Shown piece by piece: positions 43,065-51,399 of a DNA stretch of 64,000 nt (its first letter is position 1; each line of letters begins with the position of its first letter). Where the stretch lies: assembly GCF_000612505.1 (NCBI RefSeq), contig NZ_CP004078.1, forward strand, positions 4,596,001-4,660,000, written 5' to 3'. The stretch comes from Paenibacillus sabinae T27 (GTDB lineage Bacteria > Bacillota > Bacilli > Paenibacillales > Paenibacillaceae). The notes under the pieces were generated by a model. It was not told the origin of the DNA and ran no database searches. It worked only from the letters and a program-made list of their open reading frames with translations. The translations under genes were made by a program, and so were the position numbers.

Positions 43065-43069
43065 TTGAA

Positions 43070-43582
43070 CTATTCCAATTCCTTAATATCCTTAATCAGC
43101 ATTTCAACATTTTCTTTTTTTGTAGCCCAACTGGTACAGAATCTCACAACACTGTGATTAGTATCGGCTTTTTCCCAGAAGGAAAAAGAATACTTTGTGC
43201 CCAATTTCATCAACACATCTTCCGGCAAAATGGGAAACTGTTGATTGGTTTTGGAATCATATCGTAATGAAAAGCCTTTTTCAACAAAAGCCTCTCGAAT
43301 CATCATCGCCATTTCTACGGCATGACTGGAAATTTCATAGTACAAGCCATCTTCAAACAAGGTTTCAAACTGGATTCCGAGTAATCTCCCCTTGGCCAGT
43401 AATCCTCCCTTTTGCTTGATCATATACCGAAAATCTTTTTTCAGCTCATCATTTAGGATCACTGCTGCTTCCCCAAATAACGCTCCGATCTTAGTTCCCC
43501 CGATATAGAACACATCACAAAGTCTTGCAATATCCGCCAAGGATAAATCGCTAGATAAATTGCCGCCACCCGGAGCCAATCA
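43070..43582 (-). pseudogene. Truncated L-threonine aldolase (C-terminal half)
   Basis: The minus strand encodes about 170 residues corresponding to the second half of low-specificity L-threonine aldolase, a roughly 340-residue PLP enzyme. LADIARLCDVFYIGGTKIGA includes the PLP lysine (GGTK), and LLAKGRLLGIQFETLFEDGL and VVRFCTSWATKKENVE are also typical. The N-terminal half, including most of the cofactor pocket, is missing: the frame starts at a TTG with no ribosome site and unrelated sequence lies upstream. It should be inactive. Confidence 0.8.
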
Positions 43583-43865
43583 CACTGATACTTCCGTGTT
43601 ATGCCCAGGTGCGAAACTGTGGTACAAAGAGAACAACGCCGGCTGCAGCTCATATGCACATTACAGGTTTTTGGATCGTTTTTTGGCACTAAGATACTCC
43701 TAGTCTATCCAAAAAACTATCTTTTGGATATAATTAGTAGGCTAACATCCCTTGGGAGGCTTGATATGTAGAAAAGCATGATTGGATAGTCTACAAAATT
43801 CCTGCTTCTGAGTGGACAATTAGTTTTGCTAGTGGTACTGCGATTGGGGGGTCTTTGAAACTAAG
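43583..43865. other. Non-coding stretch between aldolase remnant and lipoprotein gene
   Basis: Besides the dyad at 43706, there is a GGGAGG site followed by ATG TAG, and a short frame without a start codon that ends ATGA at the lipoprotein start (last residues IPASEWTISFASGTAIGGSL, then KLR). They look like leftovers of a lost gene. Confidence 0.4.
43706..43734 (+). promoter_or_regulatory. Dyad overlapping a -10 box
   Basis: Perfect 9-bp arms TATCCAAAA and TTTTGGATA (43706-43730) overlap a TATAAT at 43729-43734. The -35 region is poor. It precedes the lipoprotein gene by about 130 bp and may be its regulated promoter. Confidence 0.5.
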
Positions 43866-44462
43866 ATGATTAAAAAACTAATATTCTGTGTTCTTGTCGT
43901 CATGTCTTTATCTGCTTGTAGTTCAAATGAGCAAAGCAATCAACCGCAACCTACAAAATCACCGGAGGAAATTGCAAAAGCGGTATCCGGATTGGTTGAA
44001 GAAAGGGACGAGGTACAAGATGTTTCGTTCTACTATGCTCAAACAACCGAGCAAAACAAGGGTAAGAGCGATTTTTATGTTTACTTCTCTAATGACAATG
44101 GAAAAGTGTCGGATTTGGAATTTGTAGTGCAGTATATAGGGACCCATCAAATAGGCACTAATTGGATCGAAATCAGAGCTGATGACCAGTTATTTAGCAT
44201 AAATAATATCAATGATTATGTTAGAGGAAGCATGTCACTTTATACTGTACACGAAGTTTATTCAAGTACAGTTTACCGTGATGACTTAAAAATGATTAGA
44301 GCAATGGCGAATGCAGAGAAGACAATAATTCGTTTAACTGGAACCGGTTTGTACAGCACGGATATTAAATTAAGTAAGCAACAAAAGCAGGCAATGTTGA
44401 ATGTTATTAGAGCTTATAAAAACGCAGGTGGAGATCGCTATTTTTTGGGTGATGAACTGTGA
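43866..44462 (+). CDS. Small lipoprotein, unknown
   Basis: A 198-residue exported lipoprotein. The signal peptide ends LSAC, followed by a Ser/Asn/Gln linker (about 19-35) and a mixed alpha/beta domain with charged surface. No family was recognised. The ribosome site is weak, but its start overlaps an upstream stop as ATGA, suggesting earlier coupling to a lost gene. Codon use is more A/T-rich than in the first 13 kb. Confidence 0.7.
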   Translation: MIKKLIFCVLVVMSLSACSSNEQSNQPQPTKSPEEIAKAVSGLVEERDEVQDVSFYYAQTTEQNKGKSDFYVYFSNDNGKVSDLEFVVQYIGTHQIGTNWIEIRADDQLFSINNINDYVRGSMSLYTVHEVYSSTVYRDDLKMIRAMANAEKTIIRLTGTGLYSTDIKLSKQQKQAMLNVIRAYKNAGGDRYFLGDEL

Positions 44463-44484
44463 GTCCTCTTATAGGGCTCTTTTA
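44461..44484 (+). terminator. Terminator of the lipoprotein gene
   Basis: Stem GAGTCCT with AGGGCTC (G-T pair tolerated) and TTTT, immediately after the stop codon. Confidence 0.65.
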
Positions 44485-44903
44485 TTATGTATGATGATTC
44501 CTCTGGACCAAAGGGCGTTCCGTCCGGTTCACCGAGGGTAGCGCTCAGCCTCAATCGTCGGCGAACCTGCTGCTTGTGTTAAATGAAAATAAATTATTAT
44601 TATAGACGCTCATGCCGCTGACGCGGCACCATCAGAGGATGAAATAAAGTTAAAAAAGCAGCTGCCTTATAGACGTGAAAAAATAGTCCTAGAATGGCAG
44701 CTGCATTATTCAACTAGCGTCCCCTTTATCTCTTACTGCAGGAAGCACATATGGCTAACGAATGAAATATGCGTCTTCGATGCAAAAACAACCGCCGCAA
44801 TTTTCCGCGGGTCTCATCAAAGACAGGTCGTAAAAACGATTATGGAGGCTACGCTTCTGTCAGGATGCGTTTTCGCGTTTCGAGTATACGTACGGATGCA
44901 GCA
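44485..44903. other. Intergenic stretch without a supported gene
   Basis: No frame here has a start codon with a ribosome site. A stop-free plus-strand frame of about 100 codons (roughly 44599-44907) lacks any start and resembles nothing I know; I treat it as non-coding or relic. A minus-strand hairpin lies inside at 44658-44704. Confidence 0.5.
44658..44704 (-). terminator. Terminator-like hairpin downstream of the SDR gene
   Basis: A 9-bp stem (GCAGCTGCC with GGCAGCTGC) with a 29-nt loop is followed on the minus strand by TTTTTT. It is about 200 bp past the SDR stop. Confidence 0.5.
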
Positions 44904-45887
44904 TTAGACGGTTGGTATATTGGTCTCTGTCAGTTCGGCAGAGAGTTCCCATAGGCGCAAGGCTTGCTGAGGATCGACCGCGTAGTCCTTAACTCCGATT
45001 GGGGTGCCGTCGTCAGGAGCCGGTTCTGCGATGTCACAGTCCTCGCAGTAGATTCCACCTAAGCCGGCAAGTTTTGGGGAGGTGGCCGCCCACACCTGGG
45101 TAGCGGCACCCTGCTGAGGTGTCTTGAATGTTGGATCGGCCGGTTTGCCGTTTTCGTCAATCCAACCCAGCGTGACCATATCCTCCTTTGTCAGATGACG
45201 CTGCAGCGGCGTCAGAATTGCGCCAGGGTGCAGCGAGAATGCCCGTACACCGTGCTCCGCACCACGTCTGTCGAGCTCGACGGCAAACAGGATGTTGGCG
45301 GTCTTGGATTGCCCGTAGGCAGGGAACCTGTCGTAACTACTGCGCTTGAACTGCACGTCGTCCCAACGGATCGGCGATAGGTGGTGGCCAGCTGAGGATA
45401 CAGATACCACGCGCGCTCCTCCCTCGGCAACGAGTGCTGGCCACAGCAGGTTGATCAGCGTAAAATGGCCCAGGTGGTTGATGGCGAACTGGGCCTCCCA
45501 GTCAGGCCCCACCCTAGTCTCCGGGCAGGCCATGATCCCGGCGCTGAGGATAGCAATTTCGATACTGCGACCACTGGCTAGAAACCGATCGCTAAATGCC
45601 CGGACGCTGGAGAGGTCCGAAAGGTCAAGCTCAACCACCTCAACACCTTTCAAGCCAGCGAGCGCCCGTTCAGCAGAGGCGGGACGGCGCGCCGGAACGA
45701 CGACATGGGCTCCGGCACGGGCGAGGGCTCGTGTGGTCTCCAATCCTAAGCCCGAGTACCCACCGGTCACAATAGCCAGACGTCCGGAGAGATCGATTTC
45801 GTGCAGTACCTCATCGGCGGTGCTTCGATTGCCAAATCCGGAACCAATTCTGTGCTGCATAGTTTTTGAATAACTTTGATGCTGCAT
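44904..45887 (-). CDS. SDR-family oxidoreductase (retinol/protochlorophyllide-reductase-like)
   Basis: A 327-residue short-chain dehydrogenase. The cofactor motif is TGGYSGLG (about 41-48), the catalytic serine lies in SVSSAGHHLSP and the YxxxK pair in AYGQSKTANILFAVELDRRG. Length and the AGIMACPETR loop match the retinol-dehydrogenase-like group common in actinobacteria. Base use is clearly more G/C-rich than the lipoprotein and deacetylase genes on either side, which suggests transfer (inferred). It is driven by the MerR-type promoter at 45922-45952. Confidence 0.85.
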   Translation of the reverse strand: MQHQSYSKTMQHRIGSGFGNRSTADEVLHEIDLSGRLAIVTGGYSGLGLETTRALARAGAHVVVPARRPASAERALAGLKGVEVVELDLSDLSSVRAFSDRFLASGRSIEIAILSAGIMACPETRVGPDWEAQFAINHLGHFTLINLLWPALVAEGGARVVSVSSAGHHLSPIRWDDVQFKRSSYDRFPAYGQSKTANILFAVELDRRGAEHGVRAFSLHPGAILTPLQRHLTKEDMVTLGWIDENGKPADPTFKTPQQGAATQVWAATSPKLAGLGGIYCEDCDIAEPAPDDGTPIGVKDYAVDPQQALRLWELSAELTETNIPTV

Positions 45888-45921
45888 GGTGTTTCATCTC
45901 CTTACTGATATTCTCATATCC

Positions 45922-45952
45922 ACCATACAACCTGTAGTGCACTTAAGGTCAA
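45922..45952 (-). promoter_or_regulatory. MerR-type promoter with 19-bp spacer
   Basis: On the minus strand TTGACC (45947-45952) and TATGGT (45922-45927) are separated by 19 bp instead of 17. Between them lies the dyad ACCTGTAGTGCACTTAAGGT, whose centre AGTGCACT is a perfect palindrome. This is the standard architecture of promoters twisted open by MerR-family activators. Confidence 0.88.
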
Positions 45953-46070
45953 GTACTGTCCTAAAACCAATGGTTTTCGTCATCATGTTGGGTCCTTGAT
46001 TGTATAGCTTCCGATTTTGGGCGCTGAACAGATGAAGATAACCGCAGGCAGCGCATAGCGCCATGGTTTC

Positions 46071-46484
46071 TCATTTACCGGCGGTCCAGAGGTGCTGTGC
46101 GGTTCCTTGCTCAAGGTGTTGTTCGTAGACGTCCACTTTCCAGTTGATGAGTTCGAGGCAGTCGTTCAGGTGCGTAACTTTGACGGCGACTCGTTGTTGG
46201 TGTTCGCGGAGGATTTTAAGTCGTTCGTGTTCGTTTCCAGGGCCCTGACGGACCAGTTCCGCGAACCTTCTGATCTGCTCAATCGGCATTCCAGAAGCTC
46301 GGAGCTTGGTACAGATGCCGAGCCACTCTACATCGGCCGGGCTGTAGCGACGGCGGCCGCCGTTGTCGCGTGCGACCCGAGTGGACAACAGCAGGCCTTC
46401 GCGCTCGTAGAATCGCAGCGAGGAGATGCTCAGTCCAGTGCGCTCAGCAACTTGACCAATACTTAGTTCCTGATCAGTATCCAT
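46071..46484 (-). CDS. MerR-family transcriptional activator
   Basis: A 137-residue regulator with the winged helix at about 5-45 (LSIGQVAERTGLSISSLRFY, then EREGLL) and the long dimerisation helix at about 75-115. The C-terminus lacks the cysteine patterns of metal sensors, as in the SoxR-unlike, small-molecule group next to oxidoreductases. I use the ATG at 46484 (GAGGTG site) over the GTG four codons upstream. It should activate the SDR gene through the adjacent 19-bp-spaced promoter. Confidence 0.9.
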   Translation of the reverse strand: MDTDQELSIGQVAERTGLSISSLRFYEREGLLLSTRVARDNGGRRRYSPADVEWLGICTKLRASGMPIEQIRRFAELVRQGPGNEHERLKILREHQQRVAVKVTHLNDCLELINWKVDVYEQHLEQGTAQHLWTAGK

Positions 46485-46610
46485 TTGAAGCGTCACCTCT
46501 CATTATTCGAAAATTCTGCAACTTTATATTCACTACGATAATATCAATAAAATTCCCAGATTATTTTGTTCTGAAATGAACATGATACTACATGGGAGGT
46601 TGAGTATATT

Positions 46611-47420
46611 ATGTTTAAACCGCACACCATGCCCCTCATTTTTGTGATGCTCATTATGATAATTACCGGATGCGAACGAAAAGCGGATCCCCTTCCCCAA
46701 TCGCGAATTGAGGAAAAACAATCGCCATCAAAAAGTAAATCCATTCAAATGATCCCTCCAGTCAACCCAGATTCAATTCCCATCTTGATGTATCATTCGA
46801 TTGGCATCAATCCATCCAGTACGCTTTTTGTTCCCCCAAAGGTATTTTATAAACAAATGGAACACTTGAAGAATGCCGGATATCACACCATGACTTTCAA
46901 AGATTTAATCAGTTGGAAAACGGGAGAGATGATCCCGGATAAGCCGATTTTGATTACGTTTGACGATGGTTATTTGGATAATTACAAGATCATGTATCCA
47001 TTTTTAAAAAAGCTTCAAATGAAAGCAACGATATTTGCCACCAGTGACTTTATCGGTTTTCCTAATCATTTGAATTGGGATCAGATAAAAGAAATGGAAC
47101 GATCCGGATGCATTGAAATTGGTGCGCATACCCGGCATCACACAGAATTGACAAAAAACACCCCATTACAACTTGTGGATGAAATTTGGGGAGCTAAACA
47201 AAAGATGGAGAAGAGATTGGGGCACCCAGTAATCGCTTTTGCTTATCCATCTGGTAAATTCAATCAAAAAGTATTACAGGTGGTTAAGCGTGCCGGATTT
47301 GACTTTGCCGTAACAACAAAGCCCGGGTTCGCCGTAAAAAAACAGGGATTTTTAACCCTCCACCGCGTTCGAATCCCCGGAGGCCAGCCAATCGCTGCTT
47401 TCATTCATGAATTTCCTTAA
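46611..47420 (+). CDS. Polysaccharide deacetylase lipoprotein (NodB domain)
   Basis: A 269-residue lipoprotein with lipobox ITGC (C21), a linker, and a NodB homology domain at about 110-260. The catalytic and metal residues are D118-D119 in TFDDGY and H173 and H177 in HTRHHTEL; motif 3 is YPSGKFN. Such enzymes remove N-acetyl groups from peptidoglycan or other surface polysaccharides. The extracellular start MYHSIG is of the PgaB/IcaB-like type. The GGGAGG site lies 10 bp from the ATG. Confidence 0.88.
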   Translation: MFKPHTMPLIFVMLIMIITGCERKADPLPQSRIEEKQSPSKSKSIQMIPPVNPDSIPILMYHSIGINPSSTLFVPPKVFYKQMEHLKNAGYHTMTFKDLISWKTGEMIPDKPILITFDDGYLDNYKIMYPFLKKLQMKATIFATSDFIGFPNHLNWDQIKEMERSGCIEIGAHTRHHTELTKNTPLQLVDEIWGAKQKMEKRLGHPVIAFAYPSGKFNQKVLQVVKRAGFDFAVTTKPGFAVKKQGFLTLHRVRIPGGQPIAAFIHEFP

Positions 47421-47436
47421 TGCTGACCGACACCAC

Positions 47437-48405
47437 TTAACTATCCTCAAATCCCCCGGCATATGAAGTTTTTCGCAACGATTTCATATCCTGGAGAGGA
47501 GGTAGACCAAAGATCCTCCGATACTCCCGATTGAACTGTGACGGACTTTCATAGCCTACTGTCAAAGCGGCTGTCGTTGCCCCCATCGGACCACTCAGCA
47601 TGAGGCGCCTCGCTTCCAGAAGGCGAAGCTGTTTCTGGTACTGCAAGGGCCCCATTGTCGTGACGGCTTTGAATTTATGATGCAGCCCAGAGATACTCAT
47701 GTTGCAGGATTTGGCGAGTTCCTCAATGGTGAAAGAGCGTGCATAGTTTTCTTTGATCCAATGAATGGCCTTTCCGACTCCTTCCGCATTTTGATCAAAG
47801 AGCGCCTTTTGCAAAAATAAGTGTCCAAAATCTCCTGACAGCAAGTTAAAAATCATTTCCCTTTTAATCAACTCGGAAAGAAATCGAACTTCTTTAGGCT
47901 TATCAACAAGCTTCAGCAACCGGAAAAATATGTCCAGCAGCGCGGCATCTGATTTTCCGATGAAGACACCGGCACTCCGACTTTTCTCCTTTGGCTCCGT
48001 ACTGATTTCCGCCTCCATGACCACAGAAGCTATTTCTTGAGTCGTAAAATCGACACGTAAACCGATATAGGGCGATTCTTCCGTAGCGTCGATGACTTGG
48101 GCGGCAGCCGGCATATCGATGAGTGACGTCAAATAATCCCCCGCCGAGTAATGGAAGATATCTTGACCAAGGTAAAGCTTCTTAGTCCCTCGAAGGATCA
48201 GGCAAAAAGAAGGCGTCAACACACCCAGACTTTTCGGCGTTTCACGACTGCTCCTGACAATCGTAAGAAACGGAACTATCGTTGACGTCCGTCCCTCCGC
48301 CAGAGTAATCCGATCCGCCATAGCAATGATCTGATCCAATGCTTTCTTATGAATAGAAACACTCTTTCCAAAGTTAACTTGGTTATCCACTCTTTGTTCC
48401 GGCAT
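47437..48405 (-). CDS. AraC-family regulator
   Basis: A 322-residue regulator. The N-terminal half is the AraC_N cupin-like domain (FCLILRGTKKLYLGQDIFHY), the C-terminal 100 residues hold two helix-turn-helix units (FTIEELAKSCNMSISGLHHK; VGYESPSQFNREYRRIFG). I prefer the ATG at 48405 for ribosome-site spacing over 48414. It faces the MFS gene at 48549 and probably controls it. Confidence 0.9.
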   Translation of the reverse strand: MPEQRVDNQVNFGKSVSIHKKALDQIIAMADRITLAEGRTSTIVPFLTIVRSSRETPKSLGVLTPSFCLILRGTKKLYLGQDIFHYSAGDYLTSLIDMPAAAQVIDATEESPYIGLRVDFTTQEIASVVMEAEISTEPKEKSRSAGVFIGKSDAALLDIFFRLLKLVDKPKEVRFLSELIKREMIFNLLSGDFGHLFLQKALFDQNAEGVGKAIHWIKENYARSFTIEELAKSCNMSISGLHHKFKAVTTMGPLQYQKQLRLLEARRLMLSGPMGATTAALTVGYESPSQFNREYRRIFGLPPLQDMKSLRKTSYAGGFEDS

Positions 48406-48548
48406 GAATTCCATTCCCCCCCTTTCTTTTTCAAACTACATCATTTTGCAGCTTTAGGCAAGTTTTATGCAGTAACGGTCTACTTCCCTCCTCCAATTCC
48501 ATCCATAATATTGTTCAGGAGCACGAAACAAATGAAAAGGAAAGGAAC

Positions 48549-49982
48549 ATGCTTATGTATCAGTCAAAAAGGATGATTTTAACCATTATTATTGCATGTC
48601 AACTGATTATTGTGCTTGACGCCTCCATTATGATAACGGCAATCCCTCAAATCGGCCGTTCGCTGCATATGACGGCGACCAGCTTGACCTGGGTCCAAAA
48701 TGGCTACATCTTGCCGTTCGGCGGTTTCTTGTTGCTCGGTGCCCGGGCAGGTGACCTTCTGGGGCGTAGAAGAATGCTTGGTATAGGCATTGGATTATTT
48801 TCGCTTGCCTCCATGCTTGCTGGTTTGGCGCCGACAGCCGAATTTTTGCTGGTTTCCCGTGCATTCCAAGGCTTTGCGGCCGCATTAGCAACGCCTGCCG
48901 CGCTAGCATTACTGTCAGCAAGCTTTGTCGAGGCCAAGGAACGTTCCAGAGCAATTGCGATATACAGCGCGGTTTCGGCTGGAGGCGGCAGTATCGGTCT
49001 CCTACTTGGTGGATTTTTCACCGATTTTATCTCTTGGCGTGTCGGGATGTTTATCAATGTCCCCATTGGGATTGCTTTGCTGTATTTGGTACAGAGGTAT
49101 ATCCAGAAAACAGGTACGAGAACCGGACGTTTTGATTTTTGGGGTGCGATTGTCTCCGTCATCGGCATGACCGCGGTGGTATACGGCTTTGTTCAAGCTG
49201 CCGAGCGCGGTTGGGGGAAACCCGAAACATGGATTTCGCTTGCAGCCGGGATTATTTTGTTAGCGGCATTCGTTCTTATTGAAGCTCGGGCGACGGAGCC
49301 GATCATCCCGCTCCGATTGTTTGCGAACCGCCAACGGTCTGGGGCTTATCTTGGAAGGTTCCTCATCGTGTGCGGGAATTTTTCACTCTTCTTCTTTATC
49401 CCTCAGTATTTGCAAAATGTGCTCGGTTTTAGCTCACTGGAAGCAGGTTTAGCCTTCCTGCCATTTACAGGCGCCCAGTTCGGGATGATGTATTTGATGC
49501 CCGGGTTAGTGCACCGTTTTGGAAATAGGAAAGTCCTAATGGCCGGTTTGCTATTAGCCATCATGGGTACCCTCTGGATAAGCCGGATCGTTGGCGTACA
49601 AGCCCAGTTTTTCCCGCAAATGTTCATCCTCTTAGCGATCATGGGCATTGGCGCCGGCATGGTTTTCCAACCGCTTACCGCCTTGGGGCTCTCAGATGTG
49701 GACCCTCAAGATACCGGTGCAGCTTCGGGTCTTATTAATGTCGCGCATCAAAGCGGTTCCTCTTTGGGACTGGCTATTCTCATATCCGTATTTGATGCAG
49801 CTATCCATACGGATCAACCTTCAAAGATACACTTCGCTCATGCTATATCGAGCTCCATATTGGGATCAGTGTTATTTATAACGTCTGCTCTTATTGTGAC
49901 GCTGATCTGCTTCCTTCCGGCAAGCCAACCCATGCGAGAACAGGCATTAACTGATTCATGCCAAGGGAACGAAGCCAGTTGA
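48549..49982 (+). CDS. MFS exporter, DHA2 type
   Basis: A 477-residue, 14-helix exporter. Motifs are IVLDASIMITAIPQIG in helix 1 and LGARAGDLLGRRRMLG in loop 2-3, and motif C-like glycines in SAVSAGGGSIGLLLGG. It is a paralogue of the exporter at position 1. Divergent AraC regulator suggests substrate induction. Drug type unknown. Confidence 0.92.
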   Translation: MLMYQSKRMILTIIIACQLIIVLDASIMITAIPQIGRSLHMTATSLTWVQNGYILPFGGFLLLGARAGDLLGRRRMLGIGIGLFSLASMLAGLAPTAEFLLVSRAFQGFAAALATPAALALLSASFVEAKERSRAIAIYSAVSAGGGSIGLLLGGFFTDFISWRVGMFINVPIGIALLYLVQRYIQKTGTRTGRFDFWGAIVSVIGMTAVVYGFVQAAERGWGKPETWISLAAGIILLAAFVLIEARATEPIIPLRLFANRQRSGAYLGRFLIVCGNFSLFFFIPQYLQNVLGFSSLEAGLAFLPFTGAQFGMMYLMPGLVHRFGNRKVLMAGLLLAIMGTLWISRIVGVQAQFFPQMFILLAIMGIGAGMVFQPLTALGLSDVDPQDTGAASGLINVAHQSGSSLGLAILISVFDAAIHTDQPSKIHFAHAISSSILGSVLFITSALIVTLICFLPASQPMREQALTDSCQGNEAS

Positions 49983-50162
49983 GAGAAGTTAATTGCGTGC
50001 AATCGTAGTAAAAAAAGAGGTCAACACAAGTAGGGCAACCAAGATGGAATAAGTCGAAGTCGTCACCACAATTTGTGAATAATCACTCGGCACACGAGTT
50101 TAGACAAATTAACACCTCCATTTCGGTTTCCATAAAACAGCCTATAGCGGACTGTCCGTTAT

Positions 50163-50220
50163 AATCCCCAAAAACGACTAATGGCTTCACCCCTTGATAA
50201 CAAAGGGCTAAGCCATTAGC
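50163..50220 (-). terminator. Terminator-like hairpin near the transposase fragment
   Basis: Stem CTAATGGCTT with AAGCCATTAG, inner CCCTT with AAGGG, followed on the minus strand by CGTTTTT. The stretch 49983-50258 holds no gene otherwise. Confidence 0.55.
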
Positions 50221-50258
50221 TATAAATTGTTTTGCTGCAAATCTTGGTGATTCTGATT

Positions 50259-50459
50259 TCATTTTATCCAGAAGTAACCGTATGATATGCCTCCAGAAAC
50301 CAACTCTAGGTGCAAGGTTTTCGGGATTTGGGCAATGGTTCGGCCTTCCAACCGTAGAAGTACAGCCAAATAGCGCTCGTGCATTCGTTTGTCGGAAGTC
50401 TGTTTCATGGCTTGTTCTACGGCTTTCCTTTCGGCTGTTGAAGTCGTCATCTCACTCAC
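50259..50459 (-). mobile_element. N-terminal fragment of an IS630-type transposase
   Basis: The minus strand encodes about 66 residues that begin like IS630-family transposases (AMKQTSDKRMHERYLAVLLR and LEGRTIAQIPKTLHLEL, the first helix-turn-helix). The similarity then stops and unrelated codons run to a stop; the catalytic DDE domain is absent. No terminal inverted repeats were found, so this is a relic. Confidence 0.7.
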
Positions 50460-50556
50460 GTCCTTATCAGTAGTCTTACTCTTTATATACCCGATTCGAA
50501 CGTTCTCTTGGATTTCAGTAGTTCATTAAATCATTTTATATAGATGATTTAAACAA

Positions 50557-50591
50557 GAAAGACTGCCGGCAAATTTCTCCGACAGTCTTTC
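50557..50591 (-). terminator. Terminator of the 42-residue protein gene
   Basis: GAAAGACTGCCGG pairs with CCGACAGTCTTTC (one mismatch, 9-nt loop), followed on the minus strand by TTGTTT. It starts 7 bp after the stop codon. Confidence 0.75.
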
Positions 50592-50597
50592 TCTTCC

Positions 50598-50726
50598 TTA
50601 TAAAGTAGTATGCTTCTCTTCATATTCGCTGGACAATTCCTTGAGCGATTTGATTTTACCATGGGGATGCTGTTCTTGCTTTCGTGACTTCCAGGCAGCT
50701 TTGTTCCTTCTCTTCTGGTGAGCCAT
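50598..50726 (-). CDS. Very small basic protein, unknown
   Basis: A 42-residue protein, MAHQKRRNKAAWKSRKQEQH followed by a helical, acidic end (IKSLKELSSEYEEKHTTL). It has a GGAGGA site 8 bp before the ATG and its own terminator right after the stop, so it looks like a real gene despite its size. The basic first half suggests binding to nucleic acid or ribosome; no family was recognised with confidence. Confidence 0.7.
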   Translation of the reverse strand: MAHQKRRNKAAWKSRKQEQHPHGKIKSLKELSSEYEEKHTTL

Positions 50727-51121
50727 AAAAGATATCCTCCTCTGGAAACTGAGATGTATACTACTTCCTTATGTTGTCATTCCTGGGTTCCTCTCATTCA
50801 TTATAATTAATTTGTGTGAACAGAAATGGATTGATTATCACAATTATTTCTTTGTATAAGATAGGGGGTTTTGGTATGGCTGGGGTGATCACTGTCCTTC
50901 TTTTCACCCCCTTTCCTCCCCATACAGTCTTCCAAGTATTTCGCCAAGAGGTCCAAACTAGGAAGGTTCGCCCGATTCCAAACAATCTGTTGTCAGACTT
51001 TTCGGGTCATTCATTTTATTTTTGCAGACCCACCTTGCGTTCAATCTGTATATTAATTATCAACTTTGAAACTCAACTCGTTATTCGTATGTGTGAGAAA
51101 CCAGAACTTTGGATTTCAAAT

Positions 51122-51153
51122 AATAAAAGCTGCCAATCAGGCAGCTTTTATTA
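51122..51153. terminator. Bidirectional terminator
   Basis: AATAAAAGCTGCC pairs with GGCAGCTTTTATT around a 4-5-nt loop, with T-rich sequence on both strands. Confidence 0.7.
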
Positions 51154-51247
51154 TTTGTTATTTTCAGTTTGATAATTATTAGTTATCATCTTCTGGAGCG
51201 TCATCAATCTTATAATTGAATTCATTTTTACCCCATTTAAAAAATTA

Positions 51248-51273
51248 AGCCGTCCTTAAAATGCAGGACGGCT
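51248..51273 (-). terminator. glmS terminator
   Basis: Stem AGCCGTCCT with AGGACGGCT, followed on the minus strand by TTAATTTTTT. It lies about 125 bp past the glmS stop. Confidence 0.7.
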
Positions 51274-51399
51274 CATGCTGTCAAAATTGTGGTTTTAGTT
51301 ATAGAACAAATCTTTATTGTAATTTTTTATTAAACAAAACTTATTGTTAAGAACAACATTTTATTGTAATGAATCAAGCTCAATTATCCTTTAATACCC

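Larger units (their letters stand above)
50727..51399. other. Intergenic stretch with relic frames and two hairpins
   Basis: Frames here (plus 50816-51172, minus 50794-50985) lack ribosome sites and family likeness. The minus strand near 51181-51235 encodes a stub ending NEFNYKIDDAPEDDN that could be the tail of a lost gene. Hairpins lie at 51122-51153 and 51248-51273. Confidence 0.45.

Noticed and set aside
44599..44907. Stop-free plus-strand frame of about 100 codons
   Set aside because: It has no ATG, GTG or TTG start with a ribosome site, contains a terminator-like hairpin, and its translation resembles nothing familiar.
50046..50110. Minus-strand GGAGGTG followed by TTG and a 14-codon frame
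   Set aside because: Too short to support as a gene, and no downstream gene on that strand would make it a leader peptide.
50816..51172. Plus-strand frame of 118 codons
   Set aside because: No ribosome site, odd composition, and it runs through a bidirectional terminator.
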